64,000 nucleotides of DNA from Xanthomonas sp. 10-10 (GTDB lineage: Bacteria > Pseudomonadota > Gammaproteobacteria > Xanthomonadales > Xanthomonadaceae), in NCBI RefSeq assembly GCF_040182365.1, contig NZ_CP144460.1, forward strand, positions 1,178,001 to 1,242,000, read 5' to 3'. Shown here one piece after another: positions 33,712 to 40,409 of the stretch (positions are counted from its first letter, which is position 1; each line of letters begins with the position of its first letter). The position numbers and the translations under genes were made by a program. Below the pieces are notes generated by a model. That model was given only the letters and a program-made list of their open reading frames with translations. It did no database searches and had not been told where the DNA came from.

Positions 33712-33726
33712 GCAAACTCCGTGCCA
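33712..33726 (-). promoter_or_regulatory. sigma-54 (-24/-12) promoter of the ssu operon
   Basis: On the minus strand the sequence is TGGCACG-GAGT-TTGC: every base of the consensus TGGCACG-N4-TTGC is matched and GG to GC spacing is exactly 10. It sits 37 bp before the ssuE start codon, giving a predicted leader of about 25 nt containing the AGGA ribosome site. It explains control by the operon's own sigma-54 activator. Confidence 0.85.
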
Positions 33727-33778
33727 TCCAGACATGCTTGCTGTTGCTGCAGCGACATAAAACGCGGAAGCAACATGC

Positions 33779-33789
33779 GTCGACGTGTC
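33779..33789 (+). promoter_or_regulatory. candidate activator-binding site near the ssu promoter
   Basis: GTCGACGTGTC, matching GTCGACATGTC at 34353-34363 in 10 of 11 positions. It lies about 80-90 bp upstream of the predicted ssu transcription start, a normal distance for an enhancer-binding protein. Assignment is inference. Confidence 0.35.
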
Positions 33790-34352
33790 AATCACGAGCA
33801 ATTGCATCTGACTGCATGGCGCGATGCAGTGCAATGGCAAAGCGCCATCGGCGATGGCGTGCGCTTAGCAGGATTGAGAATGATCTAATGAAATTGCAGA
33901 AAATTAGCTGTTTCAAGCCATTTTCGATGCGGTCTTCATGACGTAACGAGTATGAGGATAGAGCGCGCGGAGATAAGCGCCCAAAAACTGTTTGCAGGGA
34001 AACATCGGATCAGCAGTTTGCGCATTTTCCTGGTTGGATACATTCATCCAGTGCGGCATGCAGGACGAATCACACGCGTGACATTGTTCGTTTCAATAAC
34101 GCCCGGTGCGTGCAGTGCAGTCACGCGCTGGGTAGCGACGTGGCTGCTGGAGTGATCGCCCGGGCTTTACGAACAAGGTCGCGTGGATGCGTGTACATCA
34201 CCGATATCGGCGCGGTATCGCGCAGCCAGATCGTGTTTGCGTAGCCCGCAAGGTTGCATCGCGTTGTCGTATTGGGTCGTTCGCTGGCGAGTCAATTGTT
34301 TTCGCGCGGCGCGCGATGTTGGTCAACGCGATGTGGATCGCACGGCGGGCAT

Positions 34353-34363
34353 GTCGACATGTC
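34353..34363 (+). promoter_or_regulatory. candidate activator-binding site near the sfnG promoter
   Basis: GTCGACATGTC, embedded in the overlapping palindromes CATGTCGACATG and CGACATGTCG, about 16 bp upstream of the candidate sigma-54 promoter at 34379. It shares 10 of 11 bases with the site at 33779-33789. It is close to the promoter for a classical enhancer. Confidence 0.35.
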
Positions 34364-34378
34364 GCGCAGAGATAAGCA

Positions 34379-34393
34379 TGGCACGCGATGTGC
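34379..34393 (+). promoter_or_regulatory. candidate sigma-54 promoter of sfnG
   Basis: TGGCACG-CGAT-GTGC: a perfect -24 block, GG to GC spacing of 10, and one mismatch (G for T) in the -12 block. It points toward sfnG, whose start codon is about 130 bp downstream, leaving a leader of about 120 nt. It is weaker than the ssuE-side promoter. Confidence 0.55.
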
Positions 34394-34524
34394 GTTGCAT
34401 GCGATGGCGGTGACCCGCGTACGCGCGTCGTATTTGCAAAGCGCAATGCATGTGCTTTCCAGCACCGAAGAAGACCGGCAGCGCGCAGTCCGCCGTCCAA
34501 TCCTTATCCTCGCAGGAGTTTCCA

Positions 34525-35628
34525 ATGAGCCATTCGTCCAACGCTGCGCCGCTGAGCTTCGCCTACTGGGTTCCCAATGTCAGCGGCGGGCTGGTTGTCA
34601 GCACGATCGAGCAGCGCACCGACTGGAGCCTGGACTATAACGTGCGGCTGGCGCAGGCCGCCGAACACGCCGGCTTCGATTACGCGCTGACCCAGATCCG
34701 TTTTACCGCCGGCTATGGCGCCGAGCATCAGCATGAGTCGGTGTCCTTCAGTCAGGCCTTGCTGCATTCCACCTCGCGCCTGAAGGTATTGGCCGCTATC
34801 CTGCCCGGCCCCTGGGCGCCGGCCGTGGTGGCCAAGCAGATCGCCACCATCGACCACATCAGCAACGGACGCATTGCGATCAATGTGGTCAGCGGCTGGT
34901 TCAAGGGCGAGTTCGTTGCCATTGGGGAGCCGTGGCTGGAACACGACGAGCGCTATCGGCGCTCCAGGGAATTCATCCAGGTGCTGAAGGGGATCTGGAC
35001 CCAGGATGCCTTCAGTTTCCATGGCGATTTCTACCGTTTCAACAACTACACCCTCAGTCCCAAACCGCTGCAGAAGCCGCACCCGGAGATCTTTCAAGGC
35101 GGAAGTTCGCGCGCGGCGCGCGACAACGCGGCAAGCGTGTCGGATTGGTATTTCACCAATGGCAACACGCCGGAGCAGTTGCGCATACAGATCCAGGACC
35201 TGCAGACCAAGGCGGCCGCCAACGGCCACCGCGTTCGTGTCGGCGTCAACGCCTTCGTGATCGCGCGCGAGACCGAACAGGAGGCGCAGGCGGTGCTGCA
35301 GGAAATCATCGCGCATGCGCATGTCGATGCGGTCAGGGCGTTCGCCGATGCCGCGCGGCAGGCCGGGCAGGCCTCGCCGGAGGGCGAGGGCAATTGGGCC
35401 ACCTCCACCTTCGAGGACCTGGTGCAGTACAACGACGGTTTCCGCACCAACCTGATCGGTACGCCACAACAGATCGCCGAGCGCATCCTGGCCCTGCAGG
35501 AGGTGGGCGTGGATCTGGTGCTGTGCGGCTTCCTGCACTTCATCGAAGAGGTGGAGTACTTCGGCCGAGAAGTGCTGCCGCGTGTGCGCGCGCTGGAAGC
35601 GCAACGCGCGCAGTCGGCGCTGGCTTGA
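34525..35628 (+). CDS. sfnG: dimethyl sulfone monooxygenase SfnG
   Basis: A 367-aa FMNH2-dependent luciferase-family monooxygenase that oxidises dimethyl sulfone to methanesulfinate. Diagnostic stretches are FAYWVPNVSGGLVVSTIEQR, ALTQIRFTAGYGAEHQHESV, INVVSGWFKGEFVAIGEPWL, IFQGGSSRAARDNAA, SDWYFTNGNTPEQLR and NWATSTFEDLVQYNDGFRTN, which closely parallel Pseudomonas SfnG. ATG 34525 is preceded by CAGGAG; an earlier in-frame start lies in the leader and lacks similarity. It diverges from the ssu operon, whose SsuE can provide reduced flavin and whose SsuD can finish desulfurisation of the methane-sulfur product. Confidence 0.93.
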   Translation: MSHSSNAAPLSFAYWVPNVSGGLVVSTIEQRTDWSLDYNVRLAQAAEHAGFDYALTQIRFTAGYGAEHQHESVSFSQALLHSTSRLKVLAAILPGPWAPAVVAKQIATIDHISNGRIAINVVSGWFKGEFVAIGEPWLEHDERYRRSREFIQVLKGIWTQDAFSFHGDFYRFNNYTLSPKPLQKPHPEIFQGGSSRAARDNAASVSDWYFTNGNTPEQLRIQIQDLQTKAAANGHRVRVGVNAFVIARETEQEAQAVLQEIIAHAHVDAVRAFADAARQAGQASPEGEGNWATSTFEDLVQYNDGFRTNLIGTPQQIAERILALQEVGVDLVLCGFLHFIEEVEYFGREVLPRVRALEAQRAQSALA

Positions 35629-35662
35629 GCACCACGCCCAGGCCGCGACGGCGGCCGGAGGC

Positions 35663-36691
35663 TTATTCCGCTGCCGGGCCGGCTGGACGTGTGGTGCCGG
35701 CGCCGGTTTCGCCGGCATTGGGCGCGGCGGTGCCCTTGCCATTGGCGCCGCCGCTGCCACCAGCGCCACCGCCGGTGCCGTTTCCGCCACGTCCACGGCC
35801 ACGCCCGCGCGGGCGGCCCTGGCCTTCGCGGGGACGCCGCGGCGCGTTTGCAGCAGGGGCGGCGGGGGCGGTGACCTCGCGCCCCGGCACCTGCACCACA
35901 CGCAGCTCCTCGGTATCCAGCTGCAGGGCGGTGAGCTTGCCGCCCCACACCGCGCCGGTATCGATGGCATGCACGCCCTGGGTAATGGTGAGCCCCAGCG
36001 CGGACCAGTGGCCGCACACGATCTTGAGATCGCGCTCGACCCGGCCCGGCACCTCGAACCACGGGTAGAGTCCTTGTGCCTGCGTGCCCGGCGTGCCCTT
36101 GTCGTCGGTGGCTATGCGCCCGCGCGGCGTGCAATAGCGCATGCGCGTGAACAGGTTGATGATCGCGCGGCTGCGGTCGTATCCGCTCAAACCTGGCGAC
36201 CAGCCCGGCTGATCGCCATACATGTTGCGCAACAGTTTGCGATAGCCGCCGCCCTGTAGCTGCTGCTCGACCTCGCGCGCATGTTTTTCGGCCAGCTGCG
36301 TGGTCCATTTCGGCGCCAGTCCGGCGTGGATCATCATCCAGCCCAGTTCGCGGTCCACGTGCGCCAGCTTCTGCATGCGCAGCCAGTCCAGCAGCACGTC
36401 GCGGTCCTCGGCCAGCACGATGCGCTGCAGATCCGGGTTGACCTTGCGCTGCTCTTCTTCCGAGCGCGCGCCGATCGCCAGCAGCGACAGGTCATGATTG
36501 CCCAGTACCACCACGCTGTGCGCGCGCAGTGAATGCACCAGCCGCAGCGTTTCCAGCGATTGCCCGCCGCGGTTGACCAGGTCGCCGCAGAACCACAGCG
36601 TGTCATGTGCCGGGTCGAAATTGATCTTCTCCAGCAATCGCTGGGTGATGTCGTAGCACCCTTGCAGGTCGCCAATTGCCCAGACGCTCAT
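35663..36691 (-). CDS. apaH: diadenosine tetraphosphatase ApaH with Arg/Gly-rich tail
   Basis: This 342-aa metallophosphoesterase cleaves Ap4A symmetrically to two ADP and removes NpN caps from RNA in E. coli. Metal-ligand motifs are IGDLQGCYD, FCGDLVNRG, VLGNHDLS, the His of MMIHAGL and the late VCGHWSALG. The catalytic part ends near residue 275, matching the whole of E. coli ApaH (280 aa). A low-complexity tail of about 60 aa follows, with RPRGRGRGRGGNGTGGG-type repeats and then Pro/Ala. The tail resembles RG-rich RNA-binding segments. It is the last gene of the lptD operon, 28 bp after apaG. Confidence 0.93.
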   Translation of the reverse strand: MSVWAIGDLQGCYDITQRLLEKINFDPAHDTLWFCGDLVNRGGQSLETLRLVHSLRAHSVVVLGNHDLSLLAIGARSEEEQRKVNPDLQRIVLAEDRDVLLDWLRMQKLAHVDRELGWMMIHAGLAPKWTTQLAEKHAREVEQQLQGGGYRKLLRNMYGDQPGWSPGLSGYDRSRAIINLFTRMRYCTPRGRIATDDKGTPGTQAQGLYPWFEVPGRVERDLKIVCGHWSALGLTITQGVHAIDTGAVWGGKLTALQLDTEELRVVQVPGREVTAPAAPAANAPRRPREGQGRPRGRGRGRGGNGTGGGAGGSGGANGKGTAAPNAGETGAGTTRPAGPAAE

Positions 36692-36719
36692 CGCGTGCGC
36701 TCCATCAATCCAGCAGTCA

Positions 36720-37103
36720 TCAGTGCAGCGTCCTGGGTACGCTCAGCACGAAGGCGGCGATCGGGGCGGTGAATTCGGTGCCATCGTCGGCCACCATGTC
36801 GTAGTGGCCTTGCATCTGGCCCTGCTCGGTTTCCAGCAGTACACCGGAGGTGTAATGGAAGGCTTCGCCGGGGCGCAGCCACGGCTGCTCGCCGACCACG
36901 CCTTCGCCGTCCACCTGCTCGGTGCGGCCGTTGGCGTCGGTGATCTGCCAATGGCGTGCGATCAGGCGCGCGGGCACGGCACCCGCGTTGTGGATGCGGA
37001 TGCTGTAGGCGAAGGCAAAGTGGCCTTCTTCCGGGGTCGATTGCTGGGCGAGGAAGCGCGGCGACACCTCGACCTCGACCCGATAGCGTGGATCATCTTG
37101 CAT
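36720..37103 (-). CDS. apaG: ApaG protein
   Basis: A 127-aa ApaG-domain protein with a fibronectin-III-like beta fold. Conserved stretches are [62 protein letters not shown], the [10 protein letters not shown] motif and [13 protein letters not shown]. Length is standard (E. coli 125 aa). It is linked genetically to Co2+/Mg2+ handling, but the biochemical role is unsettled. It lies between rsmA (36-bp gap) and apaH in the conserved operon. Confidence 0.95.
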   Translation of the reverse strand: MQDDPRYRVEVEVSPRFLAQQSTPEEGHFAFAYSIRIHNAGAVPARLIARHWQITDANGRTEQVDGEGVVGEQPWLRPGEAFHYTSGVLLETEQGQMQGHYDMVADDGTEFTAPIAAFVLSVPRTLH

Positions 37104-37139
37104 GGGGAAAGTCTAAATAAAACGGCGTGGGAGCGGCGC

Positions 37140-37928
37140 TCAAGCCAGCTCGACATTGGCCAGCCGGATGAAATCGGCGACCTCGAGTTGTTCGGCGCGG
37201 GCATCCGGCCGCACGCCAGCCGCCTCGAAATGCGCGGGCTCGCAAACGCTGGACAAGGCATTGCGCAGCGTCTTGCGACGCTGCCCGAAGCCGGCGCGCA
37301 CCACATCGGCAAAGCGGCGGCGGTCGTTGATCATGACCGTGGCCGCATCGCGCGGCACCAGCCGCACCACCGCCGAGTCCACCTTCGGCGGCGGTCGGAA
37401 CGCGCCTGGCGGCACCACGAACAGTGCGGTGACCTCGCAATACGCCTGCAGCATCACGCTGAGCCGGCCATAGACCTTGCTGCCGGGACCGGCGGCCATG
37501 CGGTCGACCACTTCCTTCTGCAGCATGAAGTGCATGTCGGCCACTGCAGCGGCGTGGTCCAGCGCGTGGAACAGGATCGGCGAGGAGATGTTGTAAGGCA
37601 GGTTGCCGACCAGCCGGATCGGCGTGCCGTTGGCCAGTTCGGTGAAATCCACGCTGAGCACGTCGCGGTGGATGATGCTCAGCTCGCCGATCGGTGCGGC
37701 CGCCTCGGTCAATGGTGCGATCAGGTCGCGATCGAACTCGATCACCGTCAACGCGCCATGCTTGCGCAGCAGCGGGAAGGTGATGGCGCCCTGGCCGGGA
37801 CCGATTTCGACCAGGTGCTGGCCGGCGCGCGGGTCCACCGCCTGGACGATCCGGTCGATGTAATACCGGTCGGCAAGAAAGTGCTGGCCAAGCGACTTCT
37901 TGGCCGGTGCGCTGAAGGAAGGATTCAT
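37140..37928 (-). CDS. rsmA: 16S rRNA (A1518/A1519-N6)-dimethyltransferase RsmA/KsgA
   Basis: A 262-aa SAM-dependent methyltransferase that dimethylates two adenosines in the 3' hairpin of 16S rRNA late in 30S assembly. Motifs are KKSLGQHFLADRYYIDRIV, VEIGPGQGAITFPLL (motif I), VIEFDRDLI (motif II), and the catalytic NLPYNISSPILFHAL (motif IV). The C-terminal helical domain contains FGQRRKTLRNAL. It starts about 110 bp after pdxA and precedes apaG on the same strand. Loss of the homologue gives kasugamycin resistance. Confidence 0.97.
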   Translation of the reverse strand: MNPSFSAPAKKSLGQHFLADRYYIDRIVQAVDPRAGQHLVEIGPGQGAITFPLLRKHGALTVIEFDRDLIAPLTEAAAPIGELSIIHRDVLSVDFTELANGTPIRLVGNLPYNISSPILFHALDHAAAVADMHFMLQKEVVDRMAAGPGSKVYGRLSVMLQAYCEVTALFVVPPGAFRPPPKVDSAVVRLVPRDAATVMINDRRRFADVVRAGFGQRRKTLRNALSSVCEPAHFEAAGVRPDARAEQLEVADFIRLANVELA

Positions 37929-38041
37929 GCGCGCAGTTTAACGGAGCCGGCGGCTGCACGCGGTGTCGGTGCTGCGTGTGGCTGCGGTAATGGCGAGGGA
38001 AGTCATCTAACCTGCGGCGATCGCGCAGCAGCGACGCGACG

Positions 38042-39010
38042 TTAGCTGCGTGCCGCCAGGCGTGCGCACAACGCCGTTGCCGCCATCAGGCTGGAGGGAT
38101 CGGCGATGCCGCGCCCGGCCAGGTCCAGCGCTGTGCCGTGATCCACCGCCACGCGCGGGTAGGGCAGGCCCAGCGTGATGTTCACCGCCTGCTCGAAACC
38201 GCTGTACTTGAGTACCGGCAGGCCCTGGTCGTGGTACATCGCCACCACCGCATCGAAACCGCCCAGCTTCTGCGGCAGAAAGGCGGTGTCGGCCGGCAAC
38301 GGGCCGATCAGCTGCATGCCTTCGTCGCGCAGCCGCTCCAGCACCGGGATGATGATGTCCAGTTCTTCGCGGCCCAGGTGACCGTCTTCGCCTGCGTGGG
38401 GGTTGAGGCCGAGCACGGCGAGACGCGGGTTTTCCAGGCCGAAGTCGCGGCGCATCGCGGCATGGGTGATGCGCAGGCAGCGCGCAACCGCGTCGGCGGT
38501 GATCGCATCGGCCACCGCGCGCAGCGGCAGATGCGTGGTCACCAGTGCCACGCGCACGATGCTGTTGGCCAGCATCATCACCACCGGGCAGTGGGCCTGT
38601 TCGGCCAGCAATTCGGTGGTGCCGGTGTAGGCGATTCCGCCGGCGTTGATGATCGCCTTGTGCACCGGGCCGGTCACGATGCCTTGCAGACGTCCGGCAA
38701 GGCAGTCGCCGGCGGCGGTACGCAGGCCGGCAATGACGGCCGCTGCATTGGCCGGGTCGGCGGTGCCGAAGCGGGTCGGGACGGCCTGACGAATCGGAAA
38801 CAGCGGCAGATCGCCGGGCATGCGTGCCGGCTGGTCTGGATCGAGCAGGCGCACAGACAAGGACAGCGCCTTGGCGGCGCTGTTCAGGGTATCGGGGTCG
38901 GCGTAGGCAACCAGCTGCGCATCGGAGCGCGGCTGCTGGACGAGCCGGATGCACAGCTCCGGCCCGATTCCGGCCGGCTCGCCTGGCACCAGCGCGAGCG
39001 ACGGCACCAT
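38042..39010 (-). CDS. pdxA: 4-hydroxythreonine-4-phosphate dehydrogenase PdxA
   Basis: This 322-aa enzyme of pyridoxal-phosphate synthesis oxidises 4-phosphohydroxythreonine; the product decarboxylates to 3-amino-1-hydroxyacetone phosphate. Motifs are LALVPGEPAGIGPEL, GPVHKAIIN (substrate Lys/His), ALVTTHLPLRAVADAI, GLNPHAGEDGHLGREE and VAMYHDQGLPVLKYSGFEQAVN; the last three supply zinc-binding histidines. ATG 39010 is chosen, with GTG immediately before it. It starts 7 bp after the surA stop, in the classical operon order. Confidence 0.96.
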   Translation of the reverse strand: MVPSLALVPGEPAGIGPELCIRLVQQPRSDAQLVAYADPDTLNSAAKALSLSVRLLDPDQPARMPGDLPLFPIRQAVPTRFGTADPANAAAVIAGLRTAAGDCLAGRLQGIVTGPVHKAIINAGGIAYTGTTELLAEQAHCPVVMMLANSIVRVALVTTHLPLRAVADAITADAVARCLRITHAAMRRDFGLENPRLAVLGLNPHAGEDGHLGREELDIIIPVLERLRDEGMQLIGPLPADTAFLPQKLGGFDAVVAMYHDQGLPVLKYSGFEQAVNITLGLPYPRVAVDHGTALDLAGRGIADPSSLMAATALCARLAARS

Positions 39011-39017
39011 CACCGAC

Positions 39018-40409
39018 TCAGCGCGCCGGCTGTGCCGGCGGCGGGGTCGGGGCAGCCGGTTCTGCGCTCTTGGTCGGCTCGGCAGTCGCGTTGCCGTCGG
39101 CGCGATCGCCGGTGCGGTAGCTCACATATGCCTCGCCACGCAGTTCCTGCAGGTAGCGGTTGTATTCCTCTTCCAGCTTGCGGCGGCCGATGGTTTCACG
39201 GACCTGCGCACGCTGGTTTTCCGCGCTGACGTCGGTCTGACGGCTGCCGACGCGCTGCACGATGTGCCAACCGGCCTGCGTGCGGAACGGTTCGGACACC
39301 GCACCGTCGGCCAGGCCTTCGACCTGCTTGCCGAAATCCGGGCCGAACGCGTCGGCCGGGAACCAACCCAGATCGCCACCCTGGCCACGGCTATTGGTGT
39401 CTTCGGAGGACTCCTTGGCCGTTGCCTGGAAGTCGGCGCCGCCGGCGATGCGTGCCCGCAGCGTGTCGATCTTGGCCTTGGCCTGTGCGTCGGTCTGGTT
39501 GTCGCCGATGCGGACCAAGATGTGGCGCGCGTTGTATTCGGTGACCATCTTCTTTTCGCCGCCGGCATTGGCGTCGCGCATTTCCACCAGCTTGAGCAGC
39601 TGGAACCCGCTGGGACCACGTAGCGGTCCTGCGACCTGGCCGGGCTGCATGTCGCGGATCAGCTGGGCAAATGCGTTGGGGATTTCGTCCAGGCTACGCC
39701 AGCCCAGGTCGCCGCCTTCCAGCGCGTTGGGGCTATCCGAATAACGCACCGCTGCCGCAGAGAAGTCCAGTTCGCCCTTGTCGATCAGGGCCTTGACGCC
39801 ATCGACCTTCTTTTGCCCGGTGGCGATCTGGTCGGCAGTCGCGCCTTCCGGCAGGCCAACCAGGATATGCGCCAGGTGGTATTGGCTACCGGTCGTGGCC
39901 TGTTGGGCCAGCGCGGTATCCACTTCGCCTTCGCTCACGCTGATGCGGCTCTGCGCAAAGCTCTGGCGCAGGCGCTGCACGATGATTTCGTCGCGCACCG
40001 AGGCGCGGAAATCGCCGTAGGCCATGCCATCGGCGGCCAGCTTCTGGCGCAGGCCATCCACGGTGGTGCCGTTCTGCTGGGCGATGCTGGCAATGGCGCG
40101 GTTGAGTTCCTCGTCGCTGACGCGGATGCCGCTGCCGTCGGCGCGGCCGACCTGCAACTTGACCAGGACCAGGCGCTCAAGCACCTGCCGCTGCAGGACA
40201 TCGTCCGGCGGCAGCTGGTTTTCGCGACCGGCGTACTGCGACTTGACGTTGCGCACAGCGCGATCGAGCTCGCTCTGCAGCACCACGTCTTCGTCCACGA
40301 TAGCGGCGATACGATCCAGCGGCTGGGATTGCTGCGCCGATGCCAGCGGCGAGACCGTGCTGGTGATTACCAGCAACGAGGCAAGAAGAACAGAGAAAGG
40401 CTTGGTCAT
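39018..40409 (-). CDS. surA: periplasmic chaperone/peptidyl-prolyl isomerase SurA
   Basis: A 463-aa SurA with a signal peptide (FSVLLASLLVITSTVSPLAS, cleavage near AQQ). The N-terminal chaperone domain (LDRIAAIVDEDVVLQSELDR) is followed by two parvulin domains (about 170-275: YHLAHILVGLPEG..DLGWRSLDEIP; about 285-390: NARHILVRIG..GGDLGWFPADAFGPDF). The C-terminal helix is QVRETIGRRKLEEEYNRYLQELR. A Pro/Ala-rich tail (about 25 aa) makes it longer than E. coli SurA (428 aa). It escorts outer-membrane proteins, including LptD, whose gene lies directly upstream with an ATGA overlap. Confidence 0.96.
   Translation of the reverse strand: MTKPFSVLLASLLVITSTVSPLASAQQSQPLDRIAAIVDEDVVLQSELDRAVRNVKSQYAGRENQLPPDDVLQRQVLERLVLVKLQVGRADGSGIRVSDEELNRAIASIAQQNGTTVDGLRQKLAADGMAYGDFRASVRDEIIVQRLRQSFAQSRISVSEGEVDTALAQQATTGSQYHLAHILVGLPEGATADQIATGQKKVDGVKALIDKGELDFSAAAVRYSDSPNALEGGDLGWRSLDEIPNAFAQLIRDMQPGQVAGPLRGPSGFQLLKLVEMRDANAGGEKKMVTEYNARHILVRIGDNQTDAQAKAKIDTLRARIAGGADFQATAKESSEDTNSRGQGGDLGWFPADAFGPDFGKQVEGLADGAVSEPFRTQAGWHIVQRVGSRQTDVSAENQRAQVRETIGRRKLEEEYNRYLQELRGEAYVSYRTGDRADGNATAEPTKSAEPAAPTPPPAQPAR

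Larger units (their letters stand above)
33676..34524. promoter_or_regulatory. long divergent control region between ssuE and sfnG
   Basis: This 849-bp non-coding spacer is clearly richer in A and T than the flanking genes, with an AT-rich core around 33885-33935. It holds one strong sigma-54 promoter toward ssuE, a weaker one toward sfnG and two near-identical 11-bp motifs, described as separate entries. Open frames within it look like no known protein. The length suits a region where an enhancer-binding protein loops DNA, with room for IHF sites. Confidence 0.6.

Noticed and set aside
33738-34413. Several short open frames in the ssuE-sfnG spacer
   Set aside because: No conserved sequence, poor ribosome sites and overlap with the sigma-54 promoters; better read as regulatory DNA.
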